Positions 1 through 13,900 of a stretch of 64,000 nucleotides of DNA are shown piece after piece. A program made the translations under genes and the position numbers. This DNA comes from Petrosia ficiformis. Its lineage: Eukaryota; Porifera; Demospongiae; Haplosclerida; Petrosiidae. The DNA is taken from positions 27,455,466 through 27,519,465 of the forward strand of contig OX345636.1 in the NCBI GenBank assembly GCA_947044365.1. The letters run 5' to 3'. Numbering within the stretch: the stretch's first letter is position 1; each line of letters starts with the position of its first letter. The notes beneath the pieces were generated by a model. The model was not told where the DNA came from. It made no database searches and saw only the letters and a program-made list of their open reading frames with translations.

Positions 1-17
1 ATAGTACCCTAGCAGCA

Positions 18-166
18 AACTTAAAATAACCACTTCCATATAACAACCCTACATAAGTATACTTTCTTTTTTATACTGAACAGGTATATTATACTTAAAA
101 TAACCACTTCCATATAACCCTACTTAAGTTAGGGTTATATGGAAGTGGTTATTTTAATTTTAAGTT
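18..166. repeat. foldback repeat, CCCTACATAAGTA family
   Basis: A palindrome at about 94-164 (core TAACCCTACTTAAGTTAGGGTTA) is preceded by a second copy of one arm at about 18-62. The arm, AACCACTTCCATATAAC followed by CCCTACATAAGTATA, recurs in the larger foldbacks at 47127-47440 and 60552-60830. All three therefore belong to one inverted-repeat family of non-autonomous elements; this copy is the most degraded. Confidence 0.7.
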
Positions 167-369
167 TTTCTGCTGAGCAGATTGTTTTTCCGACATGTCT
201 CTTGTCTATTGTAGTTAGAGCATAATAATCATTATTTTACTAACAAACCAGTCATTACCTTTGATTTTGAAAACAAGATGGTGGCTAACTTTGTTGCAAC
301 ATAGCTAATCACTTGAAACTTCAATACTACTGTAGCAATTTGGTCTCATAACTTATAACTCCCTATATA

Positions 370-404
370 CAGACAGTATACTTTAATTAAAAGTATACTG
401 TCTG
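370..404. repeat. short near-perfect palindrome
   Basis: AGACAGTATACTT is followed after a TTAATTAA-type centre by its reverse complement AAGTATACTGTCT. It is a small cruciform-capable site with no gene nearby. It may be the remnant centre of a foldback element. Confidence 0.6.
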
Positions 405-439
405 TATACTTTTAATTAAATACACAGTAACTAGAATGA

Positions 440-575
440 GAATGCCGGAGTGTCTCTTCAAGTCACTAGATCCAACACTCTGTAGGGCAGTTCCAAAATT
501 CCAGTGGATGTACCTTCATCTTGTGTTCCAGTTCCAGCTTACCTGCTAGGACCAGCCCTATGGTATATAGGAGGG
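440..575 (-). repeat. partial inverted copy of the left-end composite repeat
   Basis: The stretch containing TCTCTTCAAGTCACTAGATCC, then GGGCAGTTCC and CATCTTGTGTTCCAGTTCCAG, matches the reverse complement of about 1650-1775 in copy A of the composite repeat. It has the same orientation as the distant copy at 58806-59960. It is diverged and short, so it is an old fragment. Confidence 0.6.
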
Positions 576-1814
576 TATATAGTTAAGGAGGAAATGATAT
601 TTCACCTGGGATTGACTATATAACACTTTCAGTTTTATAAAGGTTGGTATTTTGCAACTTAGTGTTTCCAGAATACTGAATTTAAACTGAGGCCCGGGAT
701 CTTGGATCTACAACACTCCAAATTACTGTAGATCACGAGAGTATACCAATGAGTTGGTGGCATGTCGGCATTCTATTGTTAAAAACGCCCACGCTTTGTT
801 GGATGTGGTCGGGCGGTGCTTTGATTCAAGTGTCCGCCCTTTGATGTTACTTTGAAGTTAGCTTAGGGTACTTAAAAAAAAATAAAAAATAAAAAAAAGG
901 TAAAAAAAGATTAGATTGGGATGTTGATGTGATGTGTGAGGTATAGACTTCATTTCTAGCTAGTTCTAGTGAAAGAGAAAGAGATGTTGGGAGAATAAGT
1001 GAAAAAAGCGTTTCCTTGCAAACTTGAGCGAATGCTGTGCTTGCAGTAGTTGGTAAACAAGGTTGAGGTTACTGTTACATTGCTCAAAAAAGGTCCAGAA
1101 AGTTGCAAAAAAGGCTGCATCTGTGATGCTCAGCCACACCTCACACATTATATGCATCATCAAGGTGGGTGTGGCTATAAAAACTTCTTTTCTAATTAGA
1201 ATAAATTGTCTACTACTACTACTACACGAACCAAATTATTTTGAAAACAGATGTTAGCAAGCAAAGACTGTAATTGTTCTATGTATGTATTAAACACGGA
1301 ACTTATTACAACTGAGGATCTCAACTATATATATATATATATGTATATAATACATAATATATATATATATATAATATATATTTAATTATGTGTCTATGAT
1401 ATATCTAGTATATACTAACAGCTCCTGTATACAAACTATAGGTCCTGAGTTTTGTGTGATATAGGGAAATCCCAATGAAGACGAGTCCTTGCAGATCGAA
1501 GAGAAATCCCTGAGTTCTTGCAGAAGAGAAATCCCAATGAAGACGAGTCCTCGCAGAAGAGAAATCCCAATGAAGATGAGTCCTTGCAGAAGAGAAATCC
1601 CAATGGGAATGGTCCTTGGATGAAGTAGACTGTAACTGGAGCACTGGTCGAATTAAGTAGACTGGAACTGGATGTAGGTAGTTAGACTGTAACTGGAACA
1701 CTAGATGAGGTAGACCGGATGTACTGGAACTGCCCCACACGGGGCTGGATCTAGTGACTCGAAGAGACCTCCGGCGTCCCCAACCTGGACATCGGTATAC
1801 TCAATTGTCCCGCA

Positions 1815-1900
1815 CACTCCTAACAACCAGGATTGACCATGCCACCCCCCCAAAAAAAAGAAAAAGAGGGTGGCATGGCCAACCCTGGCTGATAGGAGTG
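1815..1900. repeat. 33-bp-arm hairpin in composite repeat (copy A)
   Basis: CACTCCTAACAACCAGGATT begins an arm of about 33 bp whose imperfect reverse complement ends at GATAGGAGTG. The loop is an A-rich tract. The same hairpin lies at 4388-4473 in copy B. Confidence 0.75.
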
Positions 1901-2769
1901 ATTAGAACAAATGAGCATCCAAATTCCAAGAAGAGAACACCAAAAGCAACCTCGAAATCATCAGAAACAGACCTGTGCAGGAAGGAAAAATAGTAAATAC
2001 ACTGTTCACAATAAAATAATATTTAAGAAGAAAGTACAGAATACAGAAAAGAGTATGGAAACATAATTTACCTCTTATTGAAGTATAAATGCGATGAGGT
2101 AGAGAGAGAGTGGATAGATGGATAGGTAGGTAGCAAGTAGAGTTTTCTGGGAGAGAGAAGAAACAATATGCAAATTAACATTATATAGACAAACGGAATT
2201 ATTAATGAGTTATTATGCATGAATTACATTGACAACAATGCACATAGAAGAAACAAGAATCACCTGATGTTTAATCTTCGTCCATCTATCCACATCCTTC
2301 ACACCTTGGTCCTGGGTTCCTCGATGGTACTTGCATGCAGAATCTTCTTCGTCTTGAGTCTTGAGATCGATGATATGCACAATTTTCTCTGGGTTATAAT
2401 AGGCAGCTCAAATTCCTGCACGTGCAGCAGGTCTGGGAGCATGCATGCATGCATGCACCCATCCTCGCCAGGGAGGAGTGTGCAGGATGAGGATGCAAGC
2501 TCGTAATAATCAATTATAATATAATTATACATAATTATATATAATTATATATTATATACATATATAACTATATATATATATATAGCATGCTACCATGGCA
2601 ACCGTTTGATGTGGTTAGGTCTTATATTTTTGTATATAGACCTGTGAATCTTTAATCTATCAGCATACAATATATTGTATATAGTACACTTACAGTTCTT
2701 ATATAAAACAATATAAAACCTTGGTTTAGTGTCCTCGGGTCTATATTTTTGTATATAAGACCTGTAAGT

Positions 2770-2935
<166 letters not shown>

Positions 2936-4387
2936 AATGATTAAATAATTATTTAAGTGCAATGCTATCCTATTTACTTCTGTATAGCGTGATATATAAT
3001 TATATAAATAATTATTGTATTATGCATAGATTATATAGTTATTAAATAATAATTATTTATGTGCAATGCTATCTTATTTTACTTCTGTATAACGTGCAAA
3101 AACCGAACAAAATGCTGTTGAAGAGTTTTGACTTCGGTTTTTACGAGAACCCGAAGGATGCGTGCATGCATGGTAGCAATCGATGATAGTCATGATTTTT
3201 TTTTTTTTAATGCTAATAATAAACCAGTTGATTGGAAAACAAGTTATATCGAAAATAGTATATTCAATTGTAACAAGAAAGGAGAACACGTGATAGCTAG
3301 CTAACTTGAAAATATTCTCAAGAAATATAATTGAAAAGGAGAAGAATTAGTTCATTAATTTCCAATGGATTTTAGAAAAAGAACATTAACCTTAAAGGTA
3401 TAGTCACTGAAGGTAAGAAAAATAGACTAGTATATTTAATGCAAGCGTAATTAATCACAGGCTTTCTACTGTAATAAACCAAATTTAATTAGTATTCTTA
3501 CGAATCTAAAAAAAAATAAATAATGAAAGAGTATAATTAATGCAAGGATAATTAATCATAGGCTTTCTACTGTAACAGACCAAATTTAATTATTATTCTT
3601 ACGAATCGAAAATAAAGAAAATTAGAAAAATAGACTAGTACATGTATTTAATACAAGCATGATTAAACATAGGCTTTCTACTGTAGTGATTTAATTGTTA
3701 TTCTTACGAATGGAAAATAAGGAAAATTAATGTAAAGAAAAATAGACTGGTACATGTATTTAATACAGGCATAGTTAATCATAGGTTTCTTTTGAGACTA
3801 AATTTAATTGTTATTCTTACGAATCGAAATTAAAGAAACTTTAATCAATGAATTAATAACAATTCCTTAAAAATTGATAATAATTTAATAACCTTGAAAA
3901 TACAACTCAAATCACAAGAACAACATTTGAAAGAAATATTTGAACAAAAAATACAATTGAAATACAATTGAAATGCAAGGACACACACGCACACACACCA
4001 CAATGTATTTCAAAGAATTAACAGCCATTAGGATGAATATGCAAAGAATGAAGACGAGTCCTTGCAGATCGAAGAGAAATCCCTGAGTTCTTGCAGAAGA
4101 GAAATCCCAATGAAGACGAGTCCTCGCAGAAGAGAAATCCCAATGAAGATGATTCCTTGCAGAAGAGAAATCCCAATGGGAATGGTCCTTGGATGAAGTA
4201 GACTGTAACTGGAGCACTGGTCGAATTAAGTAGACTGGAACTGGATGTAGGTAGTTAGACTGTAACTGGAACGCTAGATGAGGTAGACCGGATGTACTGG
4301 AACTGCCCCACACGGGGCTAGATCTAGTGACTCGAAGAGACCTCCGGCGTCCCCAACCTGGGCATCGGTATACTCAATTGTCCCGCA

Positions 4388-4473
4388 CACTCCTAACAAC
4401 CAGGATTGACCATGCCACCCCCCCAAAAAAAAGAAAAAGAGGGTGGCATGGCCAACCCTGGCTGATAGGAGTG
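4388..4473. repeat. 33-bp-arm hairpin in composite repeat (copy B)
   Basis: This is the duplicate of the hairpin at 1815-1900, with the same arm mismatches. The hairpin therefore existed before the tandem duplication. Confidence 0.75.
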
Positions 4474-5099
4474 ATTAGGACAAATGAGCATCCAAATTCC
4501 AAGAAGAGAACACCAAAAGCAACCTCGAAATCATCAGAAACAGACCTGTGCAGGAAGGAAAAATAGTAAATACACTGTTCACAATAAAATAATATTTAAG
4601 AAGAAAGTACAGAATACAGAAAAGAGTATGGAGACATAACTTACCTCTTATTGAAGTATAAATGCGATGAAGTAGAGAGAGAGTGGATAGATGGATAGGT
4701 AGGTAGCAAGTAGAGTTTTCTGGGAGAGAGAAGAAACAATATGCAAATTAACATTATATAGACAAACGGAATTATTAATGAGTTATTATGCATGAATTAC
4801 ATTGACAACAATGTACATAGAAGAAACAAGAATCACCTGTTGTTTAATCTTCGTCCATCTATCCACATCCTTCACACCTTGGTCCTGGGTTCCTCGATGG
4901 TACTTGCATGCAGAATCTTCTTCGTCTTGAGTCTTGAGATCGATGATATGCACAATTTTCTCTAGGTTATAATAGGCAGCTCAAATTCCTGCACGTGCAG
5001 CAGGTCTGGGAGCATGCATGCATGCATGCACCCATCCTCGCCAGGGAGGAGTGTGCAGGATGAGGATGCAAGCTCGTAATAATCAATTATAATATAATT

Positions 5100-5180
5100 A
5101 TACATATACATATATATATATATATAATTTATGTATATAATTATATATATAATTATATATATATATATTATATACATATA

Positions 5181-5277
<97 letters not shown>

Positions 5278-5325
5278 TATATATATATATATATAATTAT
5301 AATTATATATATATAATATATATAT
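5100..5325. repeat. (AT)n microsatellite
   Basis: TA-dinucleotide array with AATTATA interruptions. It is the counterpart of 2770-2935 but longer, as expected for length-variable repeats in a recent duplication. Confidence 0.95.
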
Positions 5326-5780
5326 ACATAATGATTAAATAATTATTTATGCATGTGCAATGCTATCCTATTTTACTTCTGTATAGCGTGATATATAATT
5401 ATATAAATAATTATTGTATTATGCATAGTTAGTATTCTTACGAATCTAAAAAAATAAATAATGAAAGAGTATAATTAATGCAAGGATAATTAATCATAGG
5501 CTTTCTACTGTAACAGACCAAATTTCATTATTATTCTTACGAATCGAAAATAAAGAAAATTAGAAAAATAGACTAGTACATGTATTTAATACAAGCATGA
5601 TTAAACATAGGCTTTCTACTGTAGTGATTTAATTGTTATTCTTACGAATTGAAAATAAAGAAAATATAATTGAAAGGAGAATTAGTTCATTAATTTGAAA
5701 ATATTTCCAATGAATTTTAAAAAAGAACATTAACGTTAATTAAGAAGTGACCCTTACGTTACATTATACTATATATCCTA

Positions 5781-6040
5781 CAACAGTTCAGGATTTACCA
5801 CCCATGAATTCAAAGATTTTACTGAGAGGAATGGAATTAAACACACTGTTACATCTCCTTTTCACCCATCATCAAATGGGTTATATAGCCAAATGTGTTG
5901 TACAAACAATCAAATCTGGATGAAAACATCAAGGACATTTTTTTTTTGTTTTCCTCTTATCACTCCACATCCCTGTCCAGGATTATCCCCTACTGAACTT
6001 TGAATGAGACAGAAAATTAGGACACTTCTAGATCTACATT
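5781..6040 (+). pseudogene. Ty3/gypsy-type integrase fragment, dead
   Basis: Translation gives a stretch resembling the retroelement integrase core: FTTHEFKDFTERNGIKHT followed by a PFHPSSNG motif. A further block with SPTEL and IRTLLDL resembles the end of the integrase domain. In-frame stops (TGA after the IKSG block and again near SPTEL) and the lack of any flanking reverse transcriptase or LTR show that it is a decayed fragment. Assignment to Ty3/gypsy rests on motif resemblance only. Confidence 0.6.
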
Positions 6041-6116
6041 CTGATGCATGAGCTAGACTTAGTATATAACTATAATATTATATAAAAGTGGTCATATTAT
6101 CATACTAGAACAATAT

Positions 6117-6440
6117 TAGTATGTACGCGTGTATGTAGGCATGCATGTATGTATGTATATACAATATGTATGTATGTATATATGTATTATGTACTTGTAC
6201 ATGTGTATGTATGCGTACATGCATGTATGTATATATGTATATACAATGTATATATGTATTATGTACTTGTACATGTGTACGTATGCGTATGATTGTATGT
6301 ATCTATCATAAGTATTTCCAGACATACTTACGTATGTATGTATGTATGTATGTATATATTTATGTGTATCTATATAATTATATGATGTATTTGTGTATGT
6401 TGTATATGTATGTATGTATGTATGTATTTGTATATGCATA
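6117..6440. repeat. TATG/TATA microsatellite with an internal higher-order repeat
   Basis: TATGTATGTA-type simple repeat. Within it a unit beginning at about 6176 (TATATGTATTATGTACTTGT) recurs about 72 bp later at about 6248. The open frames on both strands (MYVCMYVC, YIHTYIHT) are artefacts of the repeat. Confidence 0.9.
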
Positions 6441-7027
6441 TGTACATATACTTCTAAAATTGTACTAACTGTACACTAGGTAAATAGAACAGCATGTAGA
6501 CCCCCTTTCACTGAAACAAATCTATTCAAATATTCATGAAAAAAGTATGAAGTTACATAAATTTGCTTGTTTGCATGTTTATTGATGGCTACACAAATCA
6601 AGAAAATTTCAACGTAAGTACAATAATACAAAATTGATTAAAATTGCAATAATCAATATGACGAAACACATTTGGACATAAAATTTGTTTTTTACTGTTG
6701 TTGGTTGCTTTAAAACAGAAGACCCTTTCTCTTGATTATTTCCGTGTTGTGTTCTTTTCAATGGTTTATCTTTAAAATGCAGAAATTGTAAAACAATCAT
6801 TTAATTAATCATAATTATATACATGGAAGTTTATACAACCTTCCCTAGCGCCATTTTGATATATTAATGTATGTGTATGGTAAAGGGTTACTGTAATCAT
6901 TTGGTGTGTAGTGTCCATTTGTCCATTACAAAACTACAAACTATGGAACTTTGGCTATTTCACAAGTTTAAGAACACTGCTGGTAGCAACAAACAATGGA
7001 AATACAACTCATTTTGTTTGAAAGATA

Positions 7028-7330
7028 TTGCTCTTGACTCGCTGCTTGAAATCAGCCACAATTGAGGTTGTATATAACTGCTGGAACAGCGAGTCTCACA
7101 AGCCAGATTCCTCCATTTTTGAGATCAGACAGTGGGGAGGGAGTCTGAGAGGCGAATTTACCATTCCTTTTTTACAATTCTATATTTACTTTTTATATTC
7201 TGCTATACAGCTATTTAAGTATACTTTAATTGAAATCAAGCAGAAAACAGTTTTGTGGTTTCAATGATGTGCATTAAATGAAATAGTGGAGCTAGAAAGT
7301 GACCATCATGGCAGAAAGCTTAGAGCCAGT
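7028..7330. repeat. dispersed repeat with a solo foldback terminus
   Basis: CTGCTTGAAATCAGCCACAA and the downstream GGAGCTAGAAAGTGACCATC resemble segments at 20150-20280, 25120-25290 and 25340-25515. At about 7107-7150 the sequence TTTTTGAGATCAGACAGTGG matches the arm of the foldback at 20724-21056. This suggests a solo terminus of that family nested in an older repeat. Confidence 0.5.
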
Positions 7331-7471
7331 GCTGAATGTTGTAACAGCCACTACCTCTACTGTACTCTCATTTCAATGTTACAATTTTATTAGTTGTTCA
7401 GAAAATTTGTGAATACATTCACAGAGAGAACACGATTACAATAACCCTGCGCTCTGCCCATGTGGAGAAGG

Positions 7472-7472
<1 letters not shown>

Positions 7473-7505
<33 letters not shown>

Positions 7506-7906
7506 GATGATGATAGTAATCATAGAGTCCCAGATGACTGAACACATTCGAAAGATACCACCAATCATACTGCATGCAACAACAAAACATTCAATTACTA
7601 ACTGACCTAATTCTTTTAACATGTCTTGAGCAATCATTTTCAATGCAGGGTTTTTTTGTTTCTTCAATACCTCACAGTACAATGTTAACATTTCTGGTTT
7701 ATTGAACACCTTGAGTGATCTCTGAACCTCGTTTAGTAACTTACTTGCTTTTTCATAACGAGAGAGAACTGTAGTGATAACCTGATCTTTAACAAAATCT
7801 GTTATGAAATCAGCTAATGAAAGATCATTAGCTAGTCTTTCTGTGTCTGATATTACTTCCAACATTTCACCCATGTGCCGCTTAAATATATTAAATGGTG
7901 TGTAGT
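7473..7906 (-). CDS. gene A last exon: helical death-fold-like domain
   Basis: After a TTTTAG acceptor the exon encodes about 100 residues of amphipathic helices, including [19 protein letters not shown] and [17 protein letters not shown], ending at MLKELG. Spacing and helix pattern resemble CARD or death-fold domains. The C-terminal exon of gene B (29951-30318) follows a similar pattern. At 7607 a GTCAGT donor is possible. Without it the frame runs through hydrophobic residues and a poly-Tyr microsatellite to a TAA at 7473, which I regard as less likely. No following exon was recognised. Confidence 0.65.
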
Positions 7907-10900
7907 CTAAAAGTAAGAAACAAAATATAAGTATGACCTTATACATGTCATGAAGTGATTTCATTAGATACTGTTGTGCATGACATTTTTCATAATAAAT
8001 TTCTCATAACATATCAAACAAATATTCTCTACATATCACCTGGTTTAGTGTCTCTAGCAATGGTAGTAGCATTATGACTTGTGATTGCTGAAACACTCTA
8101 AAATTGTAGAAGACAATAATTATTAATATGAGAAATAAAAAAATCAACAACAAAATTATTACATTCTCGCTTGAAATCTCACCTTGAACCAAATTTTATA
8201 CACTGGGCATATTTGAAAGGATTCCTTAAAACCGTCACATCTTGGCTCATTTTTACACAATAGAGCTTGAGGTTCGCCTGCAGTGTATAGACACTCACAA
8301 GGATGGAGAGGCACGGGATTATAAGGCAAGAGAGAACCAGGACAATAAAAGCCTGTAAAGCATTTAATACCTGAAACATGTGGTTGAACACTTAGAACAT
8401 CATTAACACAGTCAACAACAACTTTTCGAACTGATGAGCAAACATTAGGAACTGGAAGAGAGCCTTTAAGACGAACATCGATAAAAGCTAAACAGGACCG
8501 TATCTCAACATTGAAGAAAGTACTAATAAATGTTGCTCGATTGCGATAACGATTTTCTCTGTCCAAAACCCATATTTTTGATAACTCAACTATGAGAGCA
8601 GGAAAAACACCAACTGGTATAAATGCCCCTTTAAAGAATACCAGAAGTGGAGGAGGAGAAGTAGTGATTGCCATTTCGCTTGTAAGCAAAGAAAGAACAT
8701 TTGGATCAGGAATCAGTAGAGAAGGCATGAAGAGAGAGGGCTTAGCATCATCTCCAATGTGAGTGATGAGCTTGAAATGTGTAAGAAGTTCAATAAGGTG
8801 TTGATTATTAAGAGGACATTTAGGCGTGAGAGGTGTGGTGTTTGGAAGTTCACGATCAGGAATTTCTCCTGTTTTTCTAATTTCTTCTGCAGCTGTATGT
8901 CTCTCTCCAGAACCTGCAAATGATAATGTGACAAGTCGGGCTATACCACTAAAGAGCACACCTGGATTGCATATAACAAATTCTTTAAGACTGTCAATCT
9001 CCTCATAGTAAAGGATTGTCCCAAGATTCTTATGGAAGTGCCTCAAAACAGTACTGATATCTTGAGCTTGAATACCACAATTAACACCAAGGTCTGTACA
9101 CTCAGCTAGTGTGCACACACCAGGTGAATGCTCATATTGGTAGCGAAGGATCAAATGAAAAACTGCCCATGTAACGGGGAGGGATATGGGTGTGAAGCGA
9201 TCCTTTATGACCTGCAATAGGAAAGTTTGAATACCCTCTAGCTCATTTTCAGATGCAGTTGCATTATCTAGTGGTAAGAAAATTGGGTTACACTCAGACT
9301 TAGGAAATGTGACAAAACCATTTTTGTAGAACTCTGTTTTCCCAATGCGTTCCAGAATAGCGCTACTGGCTGAAATGATCTGCTTTGATCTTTCTGCTTT
9401 ATTTGGACTGAGTTGATCAATATAGCTTCCCAAAAGCACAGAGACTGATTGCTTAGAGTTATCCTCGAGACTGAGGGAGTAAAAGCTCGACAGGAGTTGG
9501 TGAATCATCTCAATGGAGGAGGAACTGGTTTTGTACTCAACCGAAGATAGCTTTGCATCTTTATGACGAAACCATACATTTACTGGATGAGTAAGATTGT
9601 GAGATGCATTGAAGAAAATCAAATGAAGTGCAGGACCACGTAAAAGTGGAGGGAGTAACTCATGAAATTCAGGCTGTCCACCAGTATCTATAAAGTAAAC
9701 AGTAGTCATTTCCTCCAAGTCTTCAAGCCTTTGCATTCCCTTGCTACTCAGTACTTCTTCCACAAAGTCACGTGTTGGTACAAGTGTTTGTGATTTGGAA
9801 GGAAACAATTCAGAAGCATATTTTAGGAATCTATTCAGTAAATTGCTGGGAGGACTTGCTTGTGCTGGAGGAACAGCATTGGTGTTTAAAGCCTTTACTC
9901 TAGAAGAAGGAATGACATATATTGATTCATTTGTAGAATCTGGTGTAAGGGATGACATTGAAAACACTGTGTCTTCACAGAGCTGGGTTGGTTGTTTTAC
10001 AGACTGTAGCAAGAGATAGCCCTGCTCTATAATATTGTCAGTTGTTATCCATTGGCCCTTGCTGATGGTTGCTGCAGTAGTTGTACGGTTTTCTTTGATG
10101 TTGACGGTAACTGGATTCTCAAATCCTGAACTGGGAATTGTATTCATTTGATGACCTTGAGAATCTTTTTGTATGATACTCTTTTTCTGGAGCCTTAAAA
10201 GGAAAGATGTTTTGCCAACACATGGCGGGCCAGTTAGTATACTCTTGACTGTTACAATATTGATAACGCCATTGTTTTCACACGCATTCAAGAATTTCTC
10301 CATATCATCTAGGAAATTGAATTTTTTAATAATTATTGTGAATCAACCTTTTTTTTTATTTTTACATCAGAAACCCAAACACTGTAATTACGTATAATAG
10401 TTACAGTATAATATGAGCTACATATACCTTTCTTTTGGCTTTCTTCTTCTTTCTCCTGTAAACAAACCAAAAAGATTTAAAAATAATACAAAATTTTGAA
10501 AATTAACTTACAATAGCTTTTTGTGCACTTATAACATCTTCTGAATAATCTGCTGGCGTTTTCCCATCCTGCAAAAAGATAAAACATAGCATATGGTGAA
10601 ATTGATACATACAATACAATGATTAAAATGTAATTTTGAATTCTATGCTTAAAATAAAATTAGTGTATTCCTAACTATTAGTATGAATAGAAGATTTATA
10701 TCACAGATAGGAACCCATTATACCATAAAGAAAATGAACCTACATATCCCTTGAGTCAGATTCTTATAAACAGCTAAGCCACAACAGATTGAGGCAAGAA
10801 ACTAAACATTGCAGGCTAAGCTGATCAGAGTATTCAACTGGTTCTACGTCCATATATTATCGTAATGCATAATAATTCAGTATACATATATAGTGCATCA

Positions 10901-13900
10901 ATTTGTTGCTGAAACCTCAATTCAATTATTTTACTCAATTTTGATTAAGTTTGAAAGACTATGGTATAAATGATTATTACAACAGTTGACATTATCACTC
11001 ATGAGTTGCAAGTATAAGGTGCTAATATTAGACTATTATGATTATTACCTTATCAACTACATCCATTTTAGCTCCACTTTTTATCAGCATCTTCATGACA
11101 TGTTTGTGTCCTTTCATTGCTGCATAGTGAAGTGGTGTTTGATTCAACTAAAAAGAAGACAAACAGTAACCTTGTCTTACGAAGAGATTATGATAAATCA
11201 CTAAAAGATACAAAGAAACTGATTTCATAAATCATTATTTAAGTCTTCATGCTTTCATTTAACAAATTTTACTCACATTTATATTACCAGGAGCGCATGA
11301 ACTACGCCGAAGGCGGGGTTTCTGATATTACAGGTGATAAAGTTATTAAACTCGTACAAGCAAAAAAACTAATAGTAATTATGTAATAAATAATTACATT
11401 TGCAATTATATTTCAGAATGCTCAGTTCCCTATATCAACAGTGGCCAGTTTTCTCGCTCAAAACAGCTAACTAGTTCATTGGCTTAATTTTTTAAGATAC
11501 ACTAGGTGTGTCCCACTACCATATAAAAGACCTGTGATCCCCCATCCATGATTGCTTATTTGCAACTAAACTGTCCTTTCTTATTCATTTTATAAAATGA
11601 ATGGAGTATTCAGGATGCTAGATCTGCATTCTTTCTGCAATTCTAGATATTCAAACTCCACAAACTGCCAATGTATGGACTACTGCCTGAAAATCGTAAT
11701 GTTCTACACTTATGACACCAAACTTCAATTTTACACTAATTAGATTCATTAACTCTGACTCTGCATTTGTTCTAAAAGGAGTTAGTTCTGTTGGTATAGT
11801 CAATTTACTACTTGCAGTGATGTTACTAAGCAACAGTTATGCAATTTTACACTTCCAGGTAAGTATATAGATATAAGTAATTGAGAAAAAATATATTAAA
11901 ATTCACTTTACAATAAACTACTTTGCTTATAATACGTGACTGCCTCTGAGAAACCCAGGCCTATGGATTAAAATAATTAGAATTCTTAAATACAAATCAA
12001 ATAGGCAGTTATGAGTTACATTGGTGATTACCATTGTATTATGTATAAAAGCTTCACTAATGTCATTGATACCTCCAGTGAGATTTGAAGACTGCTATGT
12101 GTTTTGCTAGCCTTTACTAAAGCAAATTTATGTAATTGAATTCCAAGTAGAGTTTCTCTCTAAATGGAAGATCAATGACTTTGACGGTTTATGCGCTTGT
12201 TGTGGTTTTGTCTTTCTCCACAATTCTATAGGAAATTTAATGCTCTATTAAGTGGTAGAACAAAAAATGGTTTTGTAAATTAATCCATAAGCCTGGTTTT
12301 CACAGAGCTGGTCACACATTATAGTCTGATTGTAATTTTTTTTACAACCATTATTGGTGTTGACAGGTGACCTACATGAATATTTTAAACGCACACTTGT
12401 CTTGTCAATTACTTATACTATTCCTCAATTAATTATTCAACTGCAGTTTCTCCTTTTGTTTTTGTTGTTATGTTATGTACTCTCAACTACAGTGATTATA
12501 ATAGAATTTTAATACAGTACTTTAGTTCCTATATCTCAAAATATACAGAGTACCATTCAGCCAAAAGGGGTCTGTGCTTTAGTTTAGTGAAATCAGTTTA
12601 GAATCTTGATAATTATAATACTGTTTGAAATTTCTACTAAATATTATAAGATTACTCATTATATCATACCATGTGTATTGATTCACAAAATCATACTCAC
12701 ATTGTTGATAGATTGTATATTTCCACCAGCTTGTATTAGCATTTCCAACATTTTCTCATACCCATTGAATGCAGCTTGATGCATAGGTGTGCTCCCCTTC
12801 TATGAGAATGATCAAAATAATAGCTCTTATTCCCACCAACTATACATGTGCACAACTTGATATTTAATACTGATGTACTGAACATAAATACATATCATTA
12901 CATTTCTCAATACACAGTATGTCAAAAATACATTGAAAAATTAATATTTGCTCTGTCCTACGTACTAAAATATAATAACTATCTGTTATAGACGTTAATA
13001 TATCCATCATGAGCAAATTGAATAAACAGTGATTGTTAAACATATTAATTAAACACAATGGTGAAGTTATTATCATATAATTATAATGTAGTAACTTTTC
13101 ATGGTGGAGGTTTTTTGAACTTAACTTAAAACACAATGAAATTTATCCAACTAGTGAAGCGAATCAAAGAAGCCATCTACATCAAAGAAACTCCTTACAC
13201 AGTTAACACTGACCCTGGAATTCTAGTCAACCCAACCTGGCTGAACACACTTTGTTGTGACATAATCATCCCAGGACCGGTACCTAACCCTTGGCAAACT
13301 TTGGAACTGTTTTCTACCTTTCAACCTTCACTATCATGTACATGCTTTATTATAAGAAAAGGAAAAACATTCATTATAAATAAAGAAGGCCTTCAGGCTG
13401 AAACATTCTTTTCAAGGATAAATTTCATTGTGTTAAAATTAAGTTCACTATGAATACACAAACACAGCATGGAAACTATATTATATGAAATATAACAAAC
13501 TATAACAGGATATTTGACGGTGTTATCTTTTATATATCTAGTGACTTTTGTAGTTGCATTGTTGTATACAGCCAATATTAATATTGCATGTGTCTGAATT
13601 TATGTCTATTATGTGTTACCATATAAGTACAGTTCATTTTTGTTCTGTTGCTTAATTCAGTTTCTATATATTATAATTCTTTGTTGATCTTAAATGTTGT
13701 CAATAATCAGAGATTGCAATATATTTGGTAATGAGAATGTCACTAATAAATTTTGTAAATATTGGAGTAACAAAAAAAACTACATAGGCGTGGTGCATAA
13801 TAGATTGTGCACACAAGCTCTACAGACTAGTGATGGACGATACTGATAAAATTGATACTATAAAATATCGATTTTTCTCCATCCAACATCACTTGTATCG

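Larger units (their letters stand above)
4047..5760. repeat. composite repeat, copy B of a 2.6-kb tandem duplication
   Basis: From 4050 it repeats copy A with only a few substitutions to about 5107. The AT microsatellite then differs in length, and homology resumes at 5329-5420 and 5425-5660. Compared with copy A it lacks about 460 bp (copy A 3025-3490). The low divergence says the duplication is young relative to the other repeats here. Confidence 0.85.

Noticed and set aside
1754..1993. 79-codon ORF with a PPKKRKRG nuclear-signal-like motif, identical at 4327-4566
   Set aside because: It runs across a hairpin and its A-rich loop, has no homology I know, and its second copy is explained by the recent tandem duplication.
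6116..6468. Long overlapping frames rich in Tyr, Met, Val, Cys and His
   Set aside because: They are produced on both strands by a TATG microsatellite.
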